Shown here one piece after another: positions 35,038 to 42,935 of a DNA stretch of 49,255 nt (position 1 is its first letter; every line of letters begins with the position of its first letter). Both the position numbers and the translations under genes were made by a program. Source of the stretch: Candidatus Competibacteraceae bacterium (GTDB lineage: Bacteria > Pseudomonadota > Gammaproteobacteria > Competibacterales > Competibacteraceae); contig RXIW01000021.1 in NCBI GenBank assembly GCA_003989065.1, forward strand, positions 1 through 49,255. Reading direction: 5' to 3'. The notes beneath the pieces are model-generated. The model was not told the DNA's origin, did no database searches, and saw only the letters and a list, made by a program, of their open reading frames with translations.

Positions 35038-36144
35038 TCAAGAAAGACTACGTTTGAAATCTTTGTAACGAAATTGGCGAACCACTTCCACGGTTCCGTC
35101 CAGGCGGCGCACCACGATGGACGGCATGGGCAGGCCATTGAACCAGTTCTTCTTGACCATGGTGTAACCGGCGGCATCGGCGATCCGCACTTCGCTGCCG
35201 ACGTCCAGCTGCTCTTGCAGGGCGTATTCGCCGAAGATGTCGCCGGCCAGACAGGTGCGGCCGGCAATCATGACCCGATGCGGCCCTGGCTCGGGCGAAG
35301 CGATCCGCGGCGTGGTCCGGTAGATCAGATGGTCCAGCATGTGGGCCTCGGTGGAGGCGTCGACGATGGCGATGTCGATGCCGTTGTGCACCACATCCAG
35401 CACCGTGGTGACCAGTTCCGCGCATTGGGTGATCGCGGCCTCGCCCGGCTCCAGGTAGACCTGGATATCGAAGCGCTCGGCGAAGTCCTTGAGCTTGGCG
35501 CAGAAGCGCTCCAGCGGATACCCTTCCTTGGTGAAATACAGTCCACCGCCCAGGCTGACCCACTCCAGCTGTTGCAACAGCGGTCCGTACTGCTCGCTCA
35601 GCCGATCGATGGCTGCGGAAATATTGTCGACATCGTCGTTTTCGCAGTTGAAGTGAAACATCACGCCGCTCAACAACGGCGCGACCTTCATCACCGCATC
35701 CGGATCGGCGACGCCCAGCCGGGAATAGGTCCGCGCCGGATCGGCCAGATCGAAATGGGAATAACTGATGCCCGGATTGACCCGCAATCCCAGCTTGATG
35801 TCGCCGACCAACTCGCGATAGCGCTGCAGCTGCGAAATCGAGTTGAAGATCACCTTGCTGGCGAATTGACTGACCGCTTTCACCTCTTTTTCCGAGTAGC
35901 CGACGCTGTAGGCGTGCACTTCCTTGCCGAATTTCTCATGGCCCAGCCGCGCTTCGTACAGAGAGCTGCTGGTGGTCCCATCCAGGTATTGCCGCATCAG
36001 CTCGAATACGCCCCAGGTCGAGAAACATTTCAGCGCCAATACCGACTTCGCGCCCGAGGTTTCCCGCACCTGCTGGATGAGCTTCAGGTTGCGCTCCAGC
36101 CGGGTTTCGTCGATCAGGTAATAAGGCGTGGTCAATGCAGTCAT
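35038..36144 (-). CDS. nspC: Carboxynorspermidine decarboxylase
   Basis: The ATG at 36144 gives 368 aa beginning MTALTTPYYLIDETRLERNL. It is a PLP-dependent, fold-III (alanine racemase-type) decarboxylase. The PLP lysine is in VLALKCFST; SYSHFDLADP, HFNCENDD and the glycine-rich YLEPGEAA are visible. It converts carboxy(nor)spermidine to (nor)spermidine. Upstream gene of the pair. An upstream in-frame ATG at 36183 is less likely. Confidence 0.93.
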   Translation of the reverse strand: MTALTTPYYLIDETRLERNLKLIQQVRETSGAKSVLALKCFSTWGVFELMRQYLDGTTSSSLYEARLGHEKFGKEVHAYSVGYSEKEVKAVSQFASKVIFNSISQLQRYRELVGDIKLGLRVNPGISYSHFDLADPARTYSRLGVADPDAVMKVAPLLSGVMFHFNCENDDVDNISAAIDRLSEQYGPLLQQLEWVSLGGGLYFTKEGYPLERFCAKLKDFAERFDIQVYLEPGEAAITQCAELVTTVLDVVHNGIDIAIVDASTEAHMLDHLIYRTTPRIASPEPGPHRVMIAGRTCLAGDIFGEYALQEQLDVGSEVRIADAAGYTMVKKNWFNGLPMPSIVVRRLDGTVEVVRQFRYKDFKRSLS

Positions 36145-36206
36145 GCGTCGTTCATCCCGTGCAAAACGCGTCAAAGGGTACAAGGATCGTTGCAGGCTGT
36201 AGGAGG

Positions 36207-36593
36207 TTAGGCCGGGGCGGAGATTTCCGCGCCGCTGGCTTCGCTCTTGGCCTTCGTCACTTTTTTGCGGGGCTTGTCCGCCTTCGCCGCCTTGTTCTTG
36301 GCCGGTTTGGCTTTGCCGGCTTTCTCAGTCTGTTCGACCATCGCCTTGTCCGGCTTGGCGATCACCGTAGGCGTTGCCGCCGCTGGTTCCGTGGTGCCGA
36401 AACGCTGGGTCCAGAGCAGGTCGAGCGCCTGGCCGAACACCGCGCCAGGTTCGCTGCCGGCGATTTCGCTCAGGATTTCCAGCCGTTTGGCCGCGATGGC
36501 GCTGGTCAGGATCTTCAGCTTGGTCAGCCCGGCACTCTTTTGCTCTTTTCGCCGCTCGCGGTAAGCGCGTTGACGCTCCTTGGGTGTTTTCAT
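36207..36593 (-). CDS. Unknown lysine-rich protein with putative DNA-binding N-terminus
   Basis: A 128-aa protein, GGAG 8 bases before the ATG. The N-terminal about 70 residues are helical and basic (MKTPKERQRAYRERRKEQKS; KRLEILSEIAGSEPGAVFGQ), possibly a ribbon-helix-helix or bZIP-like start. The C-terminal 60 residues are Lys/Ala/Pro-rich with KxxAKxxK repeats, like a histone H1 tail. The family is not recognised. A cluster of palindromes lies 47 bases upstream (36640-36656), which would fit an autoregulated DNA-binding protein; that is inference only. Confidence 0.6.
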   Translation of the reverse strand: MKTPKERQRAYRERRKEQKSAGLTKLKILTSAIAAKRLEILSEIAGSEPGAVFGQALDLLWTQRFGTTEPAAATPTVIAKPDKAMVEQTEKAGKAKPAKNKAAKADKPRKKVTKAKSEASGAEISAPA

Positions 36594-36639
36594 GCCAGTC
36601 GCTCCATAGGTCGGATCAGTTGACGGCGGGCATGATAGA

Positions 36640-36656
36640 GTTACGTAACGCGTTAC
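36640..36656. promoter_or_regulatory. Overlapping palindromes GTTACGTAAC and GTAACGCGTTAC
   Basis: Two perfect palindromes, 10 bp (36640-36649) and 12 bp (36645-36656), share the central GTAAC. Together they give three GTTAC/GTAAC half-sites in 17 bp. They sit upstream of a possible minus-strand -10 TATCAT (36634-36639) of the lysine-rich gene, so an operator is likely. Confidence 0.55.
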
Positions 36657-36719
36657 GCAAGTGGTTATGTCGCCAGTAACGTCATTTTTGACCGGCGCCG
36701 GGAGCGAGCAGGGCTATCG

Positions 36720-37604
36720 TTACCACTGCCGGTAAGGGATTTGGCAATAGCTGATCTCCCGTCGGGGCCGAAGGCCGCGTTTGGCCAGATACAGAGTCAG
36801 CGAATTCATCGACAGGTTGATGTTGGGGGTCGGTCCCAGAAAGAGATGCTCCAGCACGGTCGCGTCGTTTTCATGGAACCGCAGGTCGAACTCGAAGTAG
36901 GGCACCAGCATCGAGGTACCTTCGCGGAACAGGACCGGCGAGGTCAGGTAGTCGGTGATGACCGGCGATACGATGCGCCACTCCTCCTCCTCCTGAAACG
37001 AGGGGTGCTTCAGGATCACGGCGATGCGCAGCAGGTCGCTTTCGATCTTCTCAAAGACGTCATAGTAGGATTGCGACGGCAACCGTTGGCACAGGTCGTC
37101 GTTTTCGCCGTGCTCTTCCGCCAGCAGCTCGATGGCGTCGACCACTTGCGCGATCAATTGCGCTTGTCGGGCGGGTGCGTAGATGCACTTGCCAACTTGA
37201 AACGACTGGCTTTTGGCGCACTGCAAAATATGCTCGGGATTGAAACCGATACTGACGCCCTTGCCCAGTGAGCTGTAGCTGCGCCATTGGCTCAAGAGAT
37301 TGCCATTGGAGCGAAACGAAGCGCCAAACAGCATATGGCCCTGGGTAATCCGACAAGAAACCCAATCCATGAATTGATTGAGTAATTTGGGATTGTGATG
37401 CCCGCCCACGATACGGTCGACGATGTTGGTCCGAATGAGATCGGCAGTGTGTTTCATTTCTGCCGAATCATTCATATAACGTACATCGCTGGCCCATAAG
37501 ACTCCGCTGTCCACGATACCCAGCAAGCCCTTGAATGAGGTGTAGTGGTATAACGTCTCTACCGGAATATCGGAATACAGCTTCTGCGTAATGGTTTTGA
37601 TCAT
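36720..37604 (-). CDS. DUF2971 domain-containing protein
   Basis: A 294-aa protein whose N-terminal region has the DUF2971 signature: LYHYTSFKGLLGI (about 17-29), LWASDVRYMNDSAEMKH, then GHMLFGASFRSNGNLLSQWR and GKGVSIGFN, and the C-terminal EEEWRIVSP. DUF2971 proteins occur beside defence or mobile genes in many bacteria; the activity is unknown. There is no obvious ribosome-binding site. It stands between the palindromic promoter region and an AT-rich gap, with no close operon partner. Confidence 0.75.
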   Translation of the reverse strand: MIKTITQKLYSDIPVETLYHYTSFKGLLGIVDSGVLWASDVRYMNDSAEMKHTADLIRTNIVDRIVGGHHNPKLLNQFMDWVSCRITQGHMLFGASFRSNGNLLSQWRSYSSLGKGVSIGFNPEHILQCAKSQSFQVGKCIYAPARQAQLIAQVVDAIELLAEEHGENDDLCQRLPSQSYYDVFEKIESDLLRIAVILKHPSFQEEEEWRIVSPVITDYLTSPVLFREGTSMLVPYFEFDLRFHENDATVLEHLFLGPTPNINLSMNSLTLYLAKRGLRPRREISYCQIPYRQW

Positions 37605-38316
37605 GTCTGGCTTGACTCAAGACAGTGGGTTCATCGGAAAATCGATGGCGTGAACATAGCATCGCTATTTGACTATCTGATTATTTAGCCCATTTTCGCG
37701 CGAGATCGGCGGTCATCCCGTCACGATCGAGAGGAGGGCCCATCACGCTGCTGGCAAGCTGGTCGGTCGATGATGCGGCTGCCTGGCGATGCAGGCGACG
37801 AGCGCTGGTGTAGCCAGTTGTCCGATCAGTGCTTCGTTGGTTTTCCAGTCCACGCCATTGCGCATTGCAGCAGTCATTCTTTGCATATGAACCCGCTTGC
37901 CGATTGGATGAATGGGCTTGCATGAGTGTGGCGGGAGTAATGAATCGCCGGATATTTTTATCCTCTCATATACTGAGGTTATTCGGTTTGTACTGCTTTT
38001 CAGCAGAAGGCCAGGCGGTTTAAATCGAAACGATCGAGTGAAAATAGGGTATGGTATATGGGTGAATAGGCCAAGCGTACTTGACAAACCAGAGGCTAAA
38101 GTGTGAAGTATGAATATGAATAATTTTTGTCTCTGGATTGCAAGATTTTCATAGGGTAAAGACCAAATGAGGCGAAGAATGAATGATTAGATGATAAAAC
38201 AGTGATTGAGTGAACTATAAAAAGAGATACTCCGTCGTGACCTGAGTGGGAGCGACGGCGAGGAGAGGAGCAACGGCGTCAATCGCCAGACGATGAGCAT
38301 AGAGGAGGCATAACTC
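37605..38316. other. AT-rich 700-bp gap; possible decayed ORF
   Basis: Clearly lower GC than its neighbours. On the minus strand between about 37680 and 37880 two frames look partly coding: one ends NEALIGQLATPALVACIARQ, the other ends VMGPPLDRDGMTADLARKWA at a stop at 37681. They would join by one frameshift near 37790, so this may be the relic of a gene. No family is recognised. From 37920 to 38300 I see no gene. GAGGAGG at 38301 belongs to the next gene. Confidence 0.35.
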
Positions 38317-38754
38317 ATGTCCAATCGCACCTTACGCAAATTGGTCGAGCATCAGAAAATGCTGACCGCTGCACCGCCGAAGACTTCCGTGCGTGAAGCC
38401 AGTCGGCTGATGAAACAGACCCATGTTGGCGCTCTGCTGGTGGTGGAGCACGGCCATCTGGTCGGCATTTTCACCGAGCGTGATGCGCTGGTTCGGGTGT
38501 TGGCCGATGGCCTGGACCCCGATACCACACCGCTGGTCGAGGTGATGACCCTCGACCCGATGACCGCCCATCCGGATCAGACCTTCATGTACGCCCTGCA
38601 TCTGATGTACGAGCACGGCTTTCGCCATGTGCCGGTGGTCGAAAACGGCCGGCCGTTGGGGATGGTCTCCGCCCGCGATGCCCTGGAACTGGAAATCTCC
38701 GAGTTCGAAGGCACCTTGGAGCAGCGCGAGCACTTCCGGGCGCTGATGGGCTGA
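38317..38754 (+). CDS. Tandem CBS-domain protein
   Basis: A 145-aa protein preceded by GAGGAGG with good spacing. It is made of two CBS domains (about 12-65, KTSVREASRLMKQTHVGALL and FTERDALVRVL; and 78-130, DPMTAHPDQTFMYALHLMYE, ending MVSARDALELE). Such stand-alone modules bind adenine nucleotides and sense energy status. Convergent with the ackA operon. No downstream terminator of its own is obvious apart from a weak TGAAAC-GACA-GTTTCA hairpin. Confidence 0.85.
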   Translation: MSNRTLRKLVEHQKMLTAAPPKTSVREASRLMKQTHVGALLVVEHGHLVGIFTERDALVRVLADGLDPDTTPLVEVMTLDPMTAHPDQTFMYALHLMYEHGFRHVPVVENGRPLGMVSARDALELEISEFEGTLEQREHFRALMG

Positions 38755-38934
38755 AGTCAGCGTCGCTCCGAGATGAAACGACAGTTTCAATCTTCCTGGT
38801 GGAGCGTGCCCGTTCCGTCAGTATTTTCGCAGTACTCCAGAGCAAGTTGCGAGGAAGTGTTCCGTCGTGGCGAAGTCGTGCCGATCGAATATGGTCGGTG
38901 CTCCTCGATTCAGCTGCAAGGCGGGTGAGTTGGC

Positions 38935-38967
38935 AAAAAACACCCGACGTCGCGAGACGTCGGGTGT
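38935..38967 (-). terminator. Rho-independent terminator of the ackA operon
   Basis: On the minus strand an 11-bp perfect stem (CACCCGACGTC / GACGTCGGGTG) with a 4-base loop is followed by six T. It lies 75 bases after the ackA stop. Confidence 0.9.
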
Positions 38968-39041
38968 CGACCGTCATGAGGGTCCAGCGAAACCGACGAA
39001 CCGGGCGGCCCGTGCGATTTCGGCGTCGCTGTGCGAGGTGG

Positions 39042-40226
39042 TCAGCCCAGCTGCAGGACGTTGCGAACGTGGAGGGCGATCATCAGCTCTTCGTTGGTCG
39101 GGATCACCCAGGCCGAGACCGGACTGTCGGGGGTGGAAATGCACGGACCACCCTTGCGGTTCGCTTCCCGATCCAGACGAATGCCCAGCCAGGCCGCCCG
39201 TTGGCAGACCCGCTCGCGAATGATCGGCGAGTTCTCGCCGATGCCGGCGGTGAAGACCAGAGCATCGATGCCCTGCAGCGCGCTGGTCAGCATCCCCAGG
39301 TACTTGCCGATGTGGTAGACGAACAGATCGACCGCTTCGGCGGCATGCGGATTGTCGCTGGTCTCCAGATCGCGCATGTCGTTGGAAACGCCCGATACGC
39401 CCAGCAGCCCCGATTCCTTGTACATCAGCTTTTCGATGGCCTTGGCGTCGTAACCCAGGTTTTGCACCAGATGCAGGATCACGCCTGGGTCGATTCCTCC
39501 GCAGCGCGTACCCATCGGCAAGCCATCGACGGCGGTAAAACCCATCGAGCTTTCGATGCTCTTGCCGTCCAGGAGCGCGCACATGCTGGCTCCCGAACCC
39601 AGGTGCGCGACTACCACCTTGTCGGCGTCCGGCAGGACGTCGGGCAGGCAGTGGGCGATGTACTCGTAGGATAGACCATGGAAGCCGTAGCGCCGTACCC
39701 CGGCTTCGGCCAATGCTCGTGGCAGGGGAAACAGCTGCGCCACCCGTGGTTGGGTGCGGTGGAAGGCAGTGTCGAAGCACGCCACCTGCGGCATCTTCGG
39801 CGCGACTTCGGCCAACGCCCGGATCGCGGCCAAGTTGTGTGGCTGGTGCAAGGGCGCCAGCGGAATCAGGCCCTCCAGATCCTCCAACACATGCTTGTCG
39901 ATGCGAACGGCGTGTTCGTAGTCCAGACCACCATGCACGATCCGATGACCGGCGGCCTGGATCTTGACGTTGCTGGCGCAGTCTTCGAGCCAGCTCAGGA
40001 TATAGCGCAGTGCGCCGGTGTGATTCAGGGTCGAACCGCGGGGCCATTCGTCGCGTGCGTCGATTTTTCGGCCATTGCTATCCTTGACCTGGAAACACGG
40101 GTCGGTGCCCAAACCTTCGATCTGGCCTTTGAACAGAGGCTTCGGCTCAGAGAGACCGTCATCGCTGAAGAGAGCGAATTTGACGCTGGACGAGCCTGAG
40201 TTAATTACCAGAATACCTTGTGTCAT
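39042..40226 (-). CDS. ackA: Acetate kinase
   Basis: A 394-aa protein of the ASKHA fold: N-terminal ILVINSGSSSVKFALF, GHRIVHGG in the substrate region, RYGFHGLSYEYIA, VAHLGSGASMCAL, GFTAVDGLPMGTRCGGIDPG and VFTAGIGENSP. It interconverts acetate and acetyl phosphate with ATP. GAGAGG precedes the start, 5 bases after the phosphotransacetylase stop. It is the last gene of the leftward CoA-transfer operon. Confidence 0.96.
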   Translation of the reverse strand: MTQGILVINSGSSSVKFALFSDDGLSEPKPLFKGQIEGLGTDPCFQVKDSNGRKIDARDEWPRGSTLNHTGALRYILSWLEDCASNVKIQAAGHRIVHGGLDYEHAVRIDKHVLEDLEGLIPLAPLHQPHNLAAIRALAEVAPKMPQVACFDTAFHRTQPRVAQLFPLPRALAEAGVRRYGFHGLSYEYIAHCLPDVLPDADKVVVAHLGSGASMCALLDGKSIESSMGFTAVDGLPMGTRCGGIDPGVILHLVQNLGYDAKAIEKLMYKESGLLGVSGVSNDMRDLETSDNPHAAEAVDLFVYHIGKYLGMLTSALQGIDALVFTAGIGENSPIIRERVCQRAAWLGIRLDREANRKGGPCISTPDSPVSAWVIPTNEELMIALHVRNVLQLG

Positions 40227-40231
40227 GTTGC

Positions 40232-41644
40232 TTAACCTCTCGCTTTCTGAAGCGCCGCGCCCTTGCGCTGGGCTTCAGCGAATAGTACCGCGACAGCACA
40301 AGAGGCTAAACGGGTTTGCGCGCTGTCGGCGCGACTGGTCAGGATGATCGGGGCGCGCGCGCCGAGCACGATACCGGCTGCTTCGGCGTTGGCCATGAAG
40401 GTCAGCTGCTTGGCCAGCATGTTGCCGGCCTCCAGATCGGGCACCACCAGGATGTCGGCCTTGCCGGCCACCGGGGAATGAATACCCTTGGTGTGCGCCG
40501 CCTGCTCATCGATGGCGTTATCGAAGGCCAGCGGTCCGTCCAGGATGCCGCCGACGATCTGGCCGCGGTCGGCCATCTTGCACAGCGCCCCGGCTTCCAG
40601 GGTGGAGGGGATCTTGTTGGTGACCGTTTCCACCGCCGACAGAATCGCCACCTTCGGCTCGGCGATGCCGATGGCGTGGGCCAGCTCGATGGCGTTCTGG
40701 ATGATGTTGACCTTGTCTTCCAGAGTTGGCTGGATATTGATGGCAGCGTCGGTGACGATGATCGGCCGCGGATAGGTGGGCACGTTCAGCAGGAAGCAGT
40801 GGCTGATGCGCCGCTCGGTGCGCAGCCCGCCCACTTTCTTGACCACCTGGCCTAGCAGTTCGTCGGTGTGCAGGCTGCCCTTCATCAGGGTCTGAGCCTC
40901 GCCGGCCAGCACCATGGCCACGGCCAGTTCGGCCGAGTGATGGCTGTGTTCGGCCGGAACCAGCCGATAGCCGGAGATGTCGAGCCGTTCCTGTTCGGCG
41001 ATGCTCCGGATCTTGTCCTCCGGCCCGATCAGAATGGGGGTGATCAGCTTGTGTTCGGCGGCTTCGATCGCGCCAAGCAGGGCGTCGGGGCTGCAGGGAT
41101 GCACCACGGCGCAACCGAGGGCAGGAAGACCCTCGCAGGCTTTCAGCAGTTCCAGGTAACGGTTGTCCCGCCGCAGCTGGACCTTGGGCATGTCGATCAG
41201 CGAGTGCCGCATCTTCTCGCGCGGCGCCCGTACTTCGAGGGTGCCGGTGGCGATTTCTGCGCCGGTGGGATCGGTCGCTTGGCAATCCAGCACGACGATG
41301 CCGGTTTCGGCGCGTTTGGCCTTGACCGTCGCGGTGGCGGTGACCGGTACGCCGATTGCCACCGGTCGATGCAGGCGGATGTCGATGTGCTGGGTCACCG
41401 AACCCAGGCCGGGCAGACGGGTGCCGGCCAGCGAGGCGAACAGCGCCGCCGACCAGCTGGTCTGGCCGCCTCCCTGGCTGATCATCGAGGTATCTCCCGG
41501 CCCCGGATCCAGGTCGAACAGACTGAAATTACCGGTGAGAGTCGCCAGCGCTTCGAAGGTTTCTTGATCCAGCGCCCGCGTCAGGCTGGCCTGATCGCCG
41601 ATCTGGATTTCATCGAAGGTCCTGTTTTCAACGATATCGTTCAT
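40232..41644 (-). CDS. Bifunctional MaoC-like hydratase / phosphate acetyl- or butyryltransferase
   Basis: A 470-aa fusion. Residues about 1-150 form a MaoC hot-dog domain (NRTFDEIQIGDQASLTRALD; FDLDPGPGDTSMISQGGGQT is a partial (R)-hydratase motif). Residues about 160-470 form the phosphotransacetylase/butyryltransferase domain (EAAEHKLITPILIGPEDKI; TDAAINIQPTLEDKVNIIQN; RGQIVGGILDGPLAFDNAID). Its product acyl phosphate would be the substrate of the adjacent kinase. Pairing with ackA and a DUF3141 gene occurs elsewhere in proteobacteria. Confidence 0.92.
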   Translation of the reverse strand: MNDIVENRTFDEIQIGDQASLTRALDQETFEALATLTGNFSLFDLDPGPGDTSMISQGGGQTSWSAALFASLAGTRLPGLGSVTQHIDIRLHRPVAIGVPVTATATVKAKRAETGIVVLDCQATDPTGAEIATGTLEVRAPREKMRHSLIDMPKVQLRRDNRYLELLKACEGLPALGCAVVHPCSPDALLGAIEAAEHKLITPILIGPEDKIRSIAEQERLDISGYRLVPAEHSHHSAELAVAMVLAGEAQTLMKGSLHTDELLGQVVKKVGGLRTERRISHCFLLNVPTYPRPIIVTDAAINIQPTLEDKVNIIQNAIELAHAIGIAEPKVAILSAVETVTNKIPSTLEAGALCKMADRGQIVGGILDGPLAFDNAIDEQAAHTKGIHSPVAGKADILVVPDLEAGNMLAKQLTFMANAEAAGIVLGARAPIILTSRADSAQTRLASCAVAVLFAEAQRKGAALQKARG

Positions 41645-41647
41645 GTT

Positions 41648-42787
41648 TCAGGCCACCATCCTGAGTTCGAGTGCCTCGGCCAGGCGGTCGAGGATCGCCT
41701 GCTGTTTGGCGTCGATGACCCCATCGCCGATGGCGATCGCCTTGGCCATGTTCCAGGCCGTGCGCCGCTCTTCCGGGGTGGGCAGTAAATGGGCGAGCGA
41801 TTCGATCGCCCGCTCCGGATTCAGTTGCACTATGTAGAGGAACGCGCCCAGCGCCTTGGGACCGTAGATAGCCTTGAACGCCGTCTCCTGGGCGCGGTCG
41901 CGCAGATCGCGGTAATGGTCGAGCAGGTCGATCAGGGTGTCGGAGGCGCGTTTTTCGGCGCTGCGGAACGGGTTGTCGTCGCCGACCGGCCGGCGGTTCT
42001 GCGCGGCCAGCGGGGCCAGCAGTTGCAGGGGCCACAGCAGGGGGTTCTCGTCCGACAACCAGCGGTATTGCAGGCGCAGCGGATGCAGGTCGCGCAGGGT
42101 CTTGGCCAGCGGTTCGGTCATCGCCATCCGCACCCAGGGACCGATGAAGGCTTCGTAGAACTGGGTATTGAGTTCGGACAGCAGCTTGGAGGCCGCGAAG
42201 TATTCGACTTCCTGCTGGCTGTCGTCGAGGCGGCGGATATCGGCGATAGTGCGGGGCTCGAAGCGCGACAGGTAGATGTCTTCGGGCCGGTCGCCGGCGT
42301 CCGCCGGCATTTTCTCGATCACCATCTCATACAGACCCGGCGGCAGGGTGTCGATGAAATCGATGGCTTCGTTGATTTCGTAGTGTTCCTTCTGCGCCAC
42401 CTTGCCGGACACGAAGATGCCCAGATGGCCGATGTCCTTGTGCAGGATGTAGACGATGGTCTGGCCGTGGATCTTGATTTCCTCTTCATTGCCGTACACA
42501 TCGACGATCCAGTTCAGAGCCTGCTGGGGTGGGGTGATGTTGTCGCCTCCCGAGGCGAACACCACCACCGGCGCGGTGATATCCTTGAGATCAAGTGTAG
42601 CACCTTCGTTTAGGCGAATGCCGCCGCGCTGCAATTTGTTACCGATGAACAAGTCGTTGACGATCTGGCTCATCTCTTCCTTGGTCAGCAGGAAGAAGCC
42701 GGTCCACCAGCGCTCGACTTCGAGGAAGCGCTCGACTTCGGCGTCGATGTACTGGGCCTGATCGCGACCATTGGACCGAGACAGATT
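41648..42787 (-). pseudogene. N-terminally truncated DUF3141 protein with TerB-like tail
   Basis: The frame from the first ATG at 42673 gives 341 aa; homology continues upstream without a start codon (VERFLEVERWWTGFFLLTKEE) until a stop at 42788. Recognisable DUF3141 stretches: NDLFIGNKLQRGGIRL, FASGGDNITPPQQALNWIVD, HLGIFVSGKVAQKEH and LRLQYRWLSDENPLLWPLQL. Family members are about 750-800 aa with an N-terminal alpha/beta-hydrolase region holding the nucleophile; that half is missing. The C-terminal 50 residues (PTPEERRTAWNMAKAIAIGD) resemble the TerB-like gene upstream. It lies 3 bases before the MaoC-Pta start. The 341-aa fragment may still be made; I call it a remnant. Confidence 0.7.
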
Positions 42788-42880
42788 AAGGAAAGAACGG
42801 CCACGAAATGATGGAGCTTGTGTTGCAATTTAATGATTTTTCTCGAAACACTGTAGCGGAAAGCTCGGGAATTCGCAGCG

Positions 42881-42928
42881 CCGCGGCTGGCGCGGTCCGT
42901 CGCCGGACCTGCCGCCAGCGCGGTTTTT
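42881..42928. other. Strong hairpin after the CoA-transferase gene
   Basis: An imperfect inverted repeat of about 19 bp (CCGCGGCTGGCGCGGTCCG against CGGACCTGCCGCCAGCGCGG) with a short loop, followed on the plus strand by TTTTT. Both neighbouring genes run on the minus strand, where it lies just after the CoA-transferase stop without a T run. It may be a processing or transcript-stabilising structure, or part of an element inserted at the deletion site. Confidence 0.5.
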
Positions 42929-42935
42929 CGCTCCG

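Noticed and set aside
36640..36656. Palindromes as phage attachment site
   Set aside because: No integrase, tRNA or second copy seen in the window; operator is more likely.
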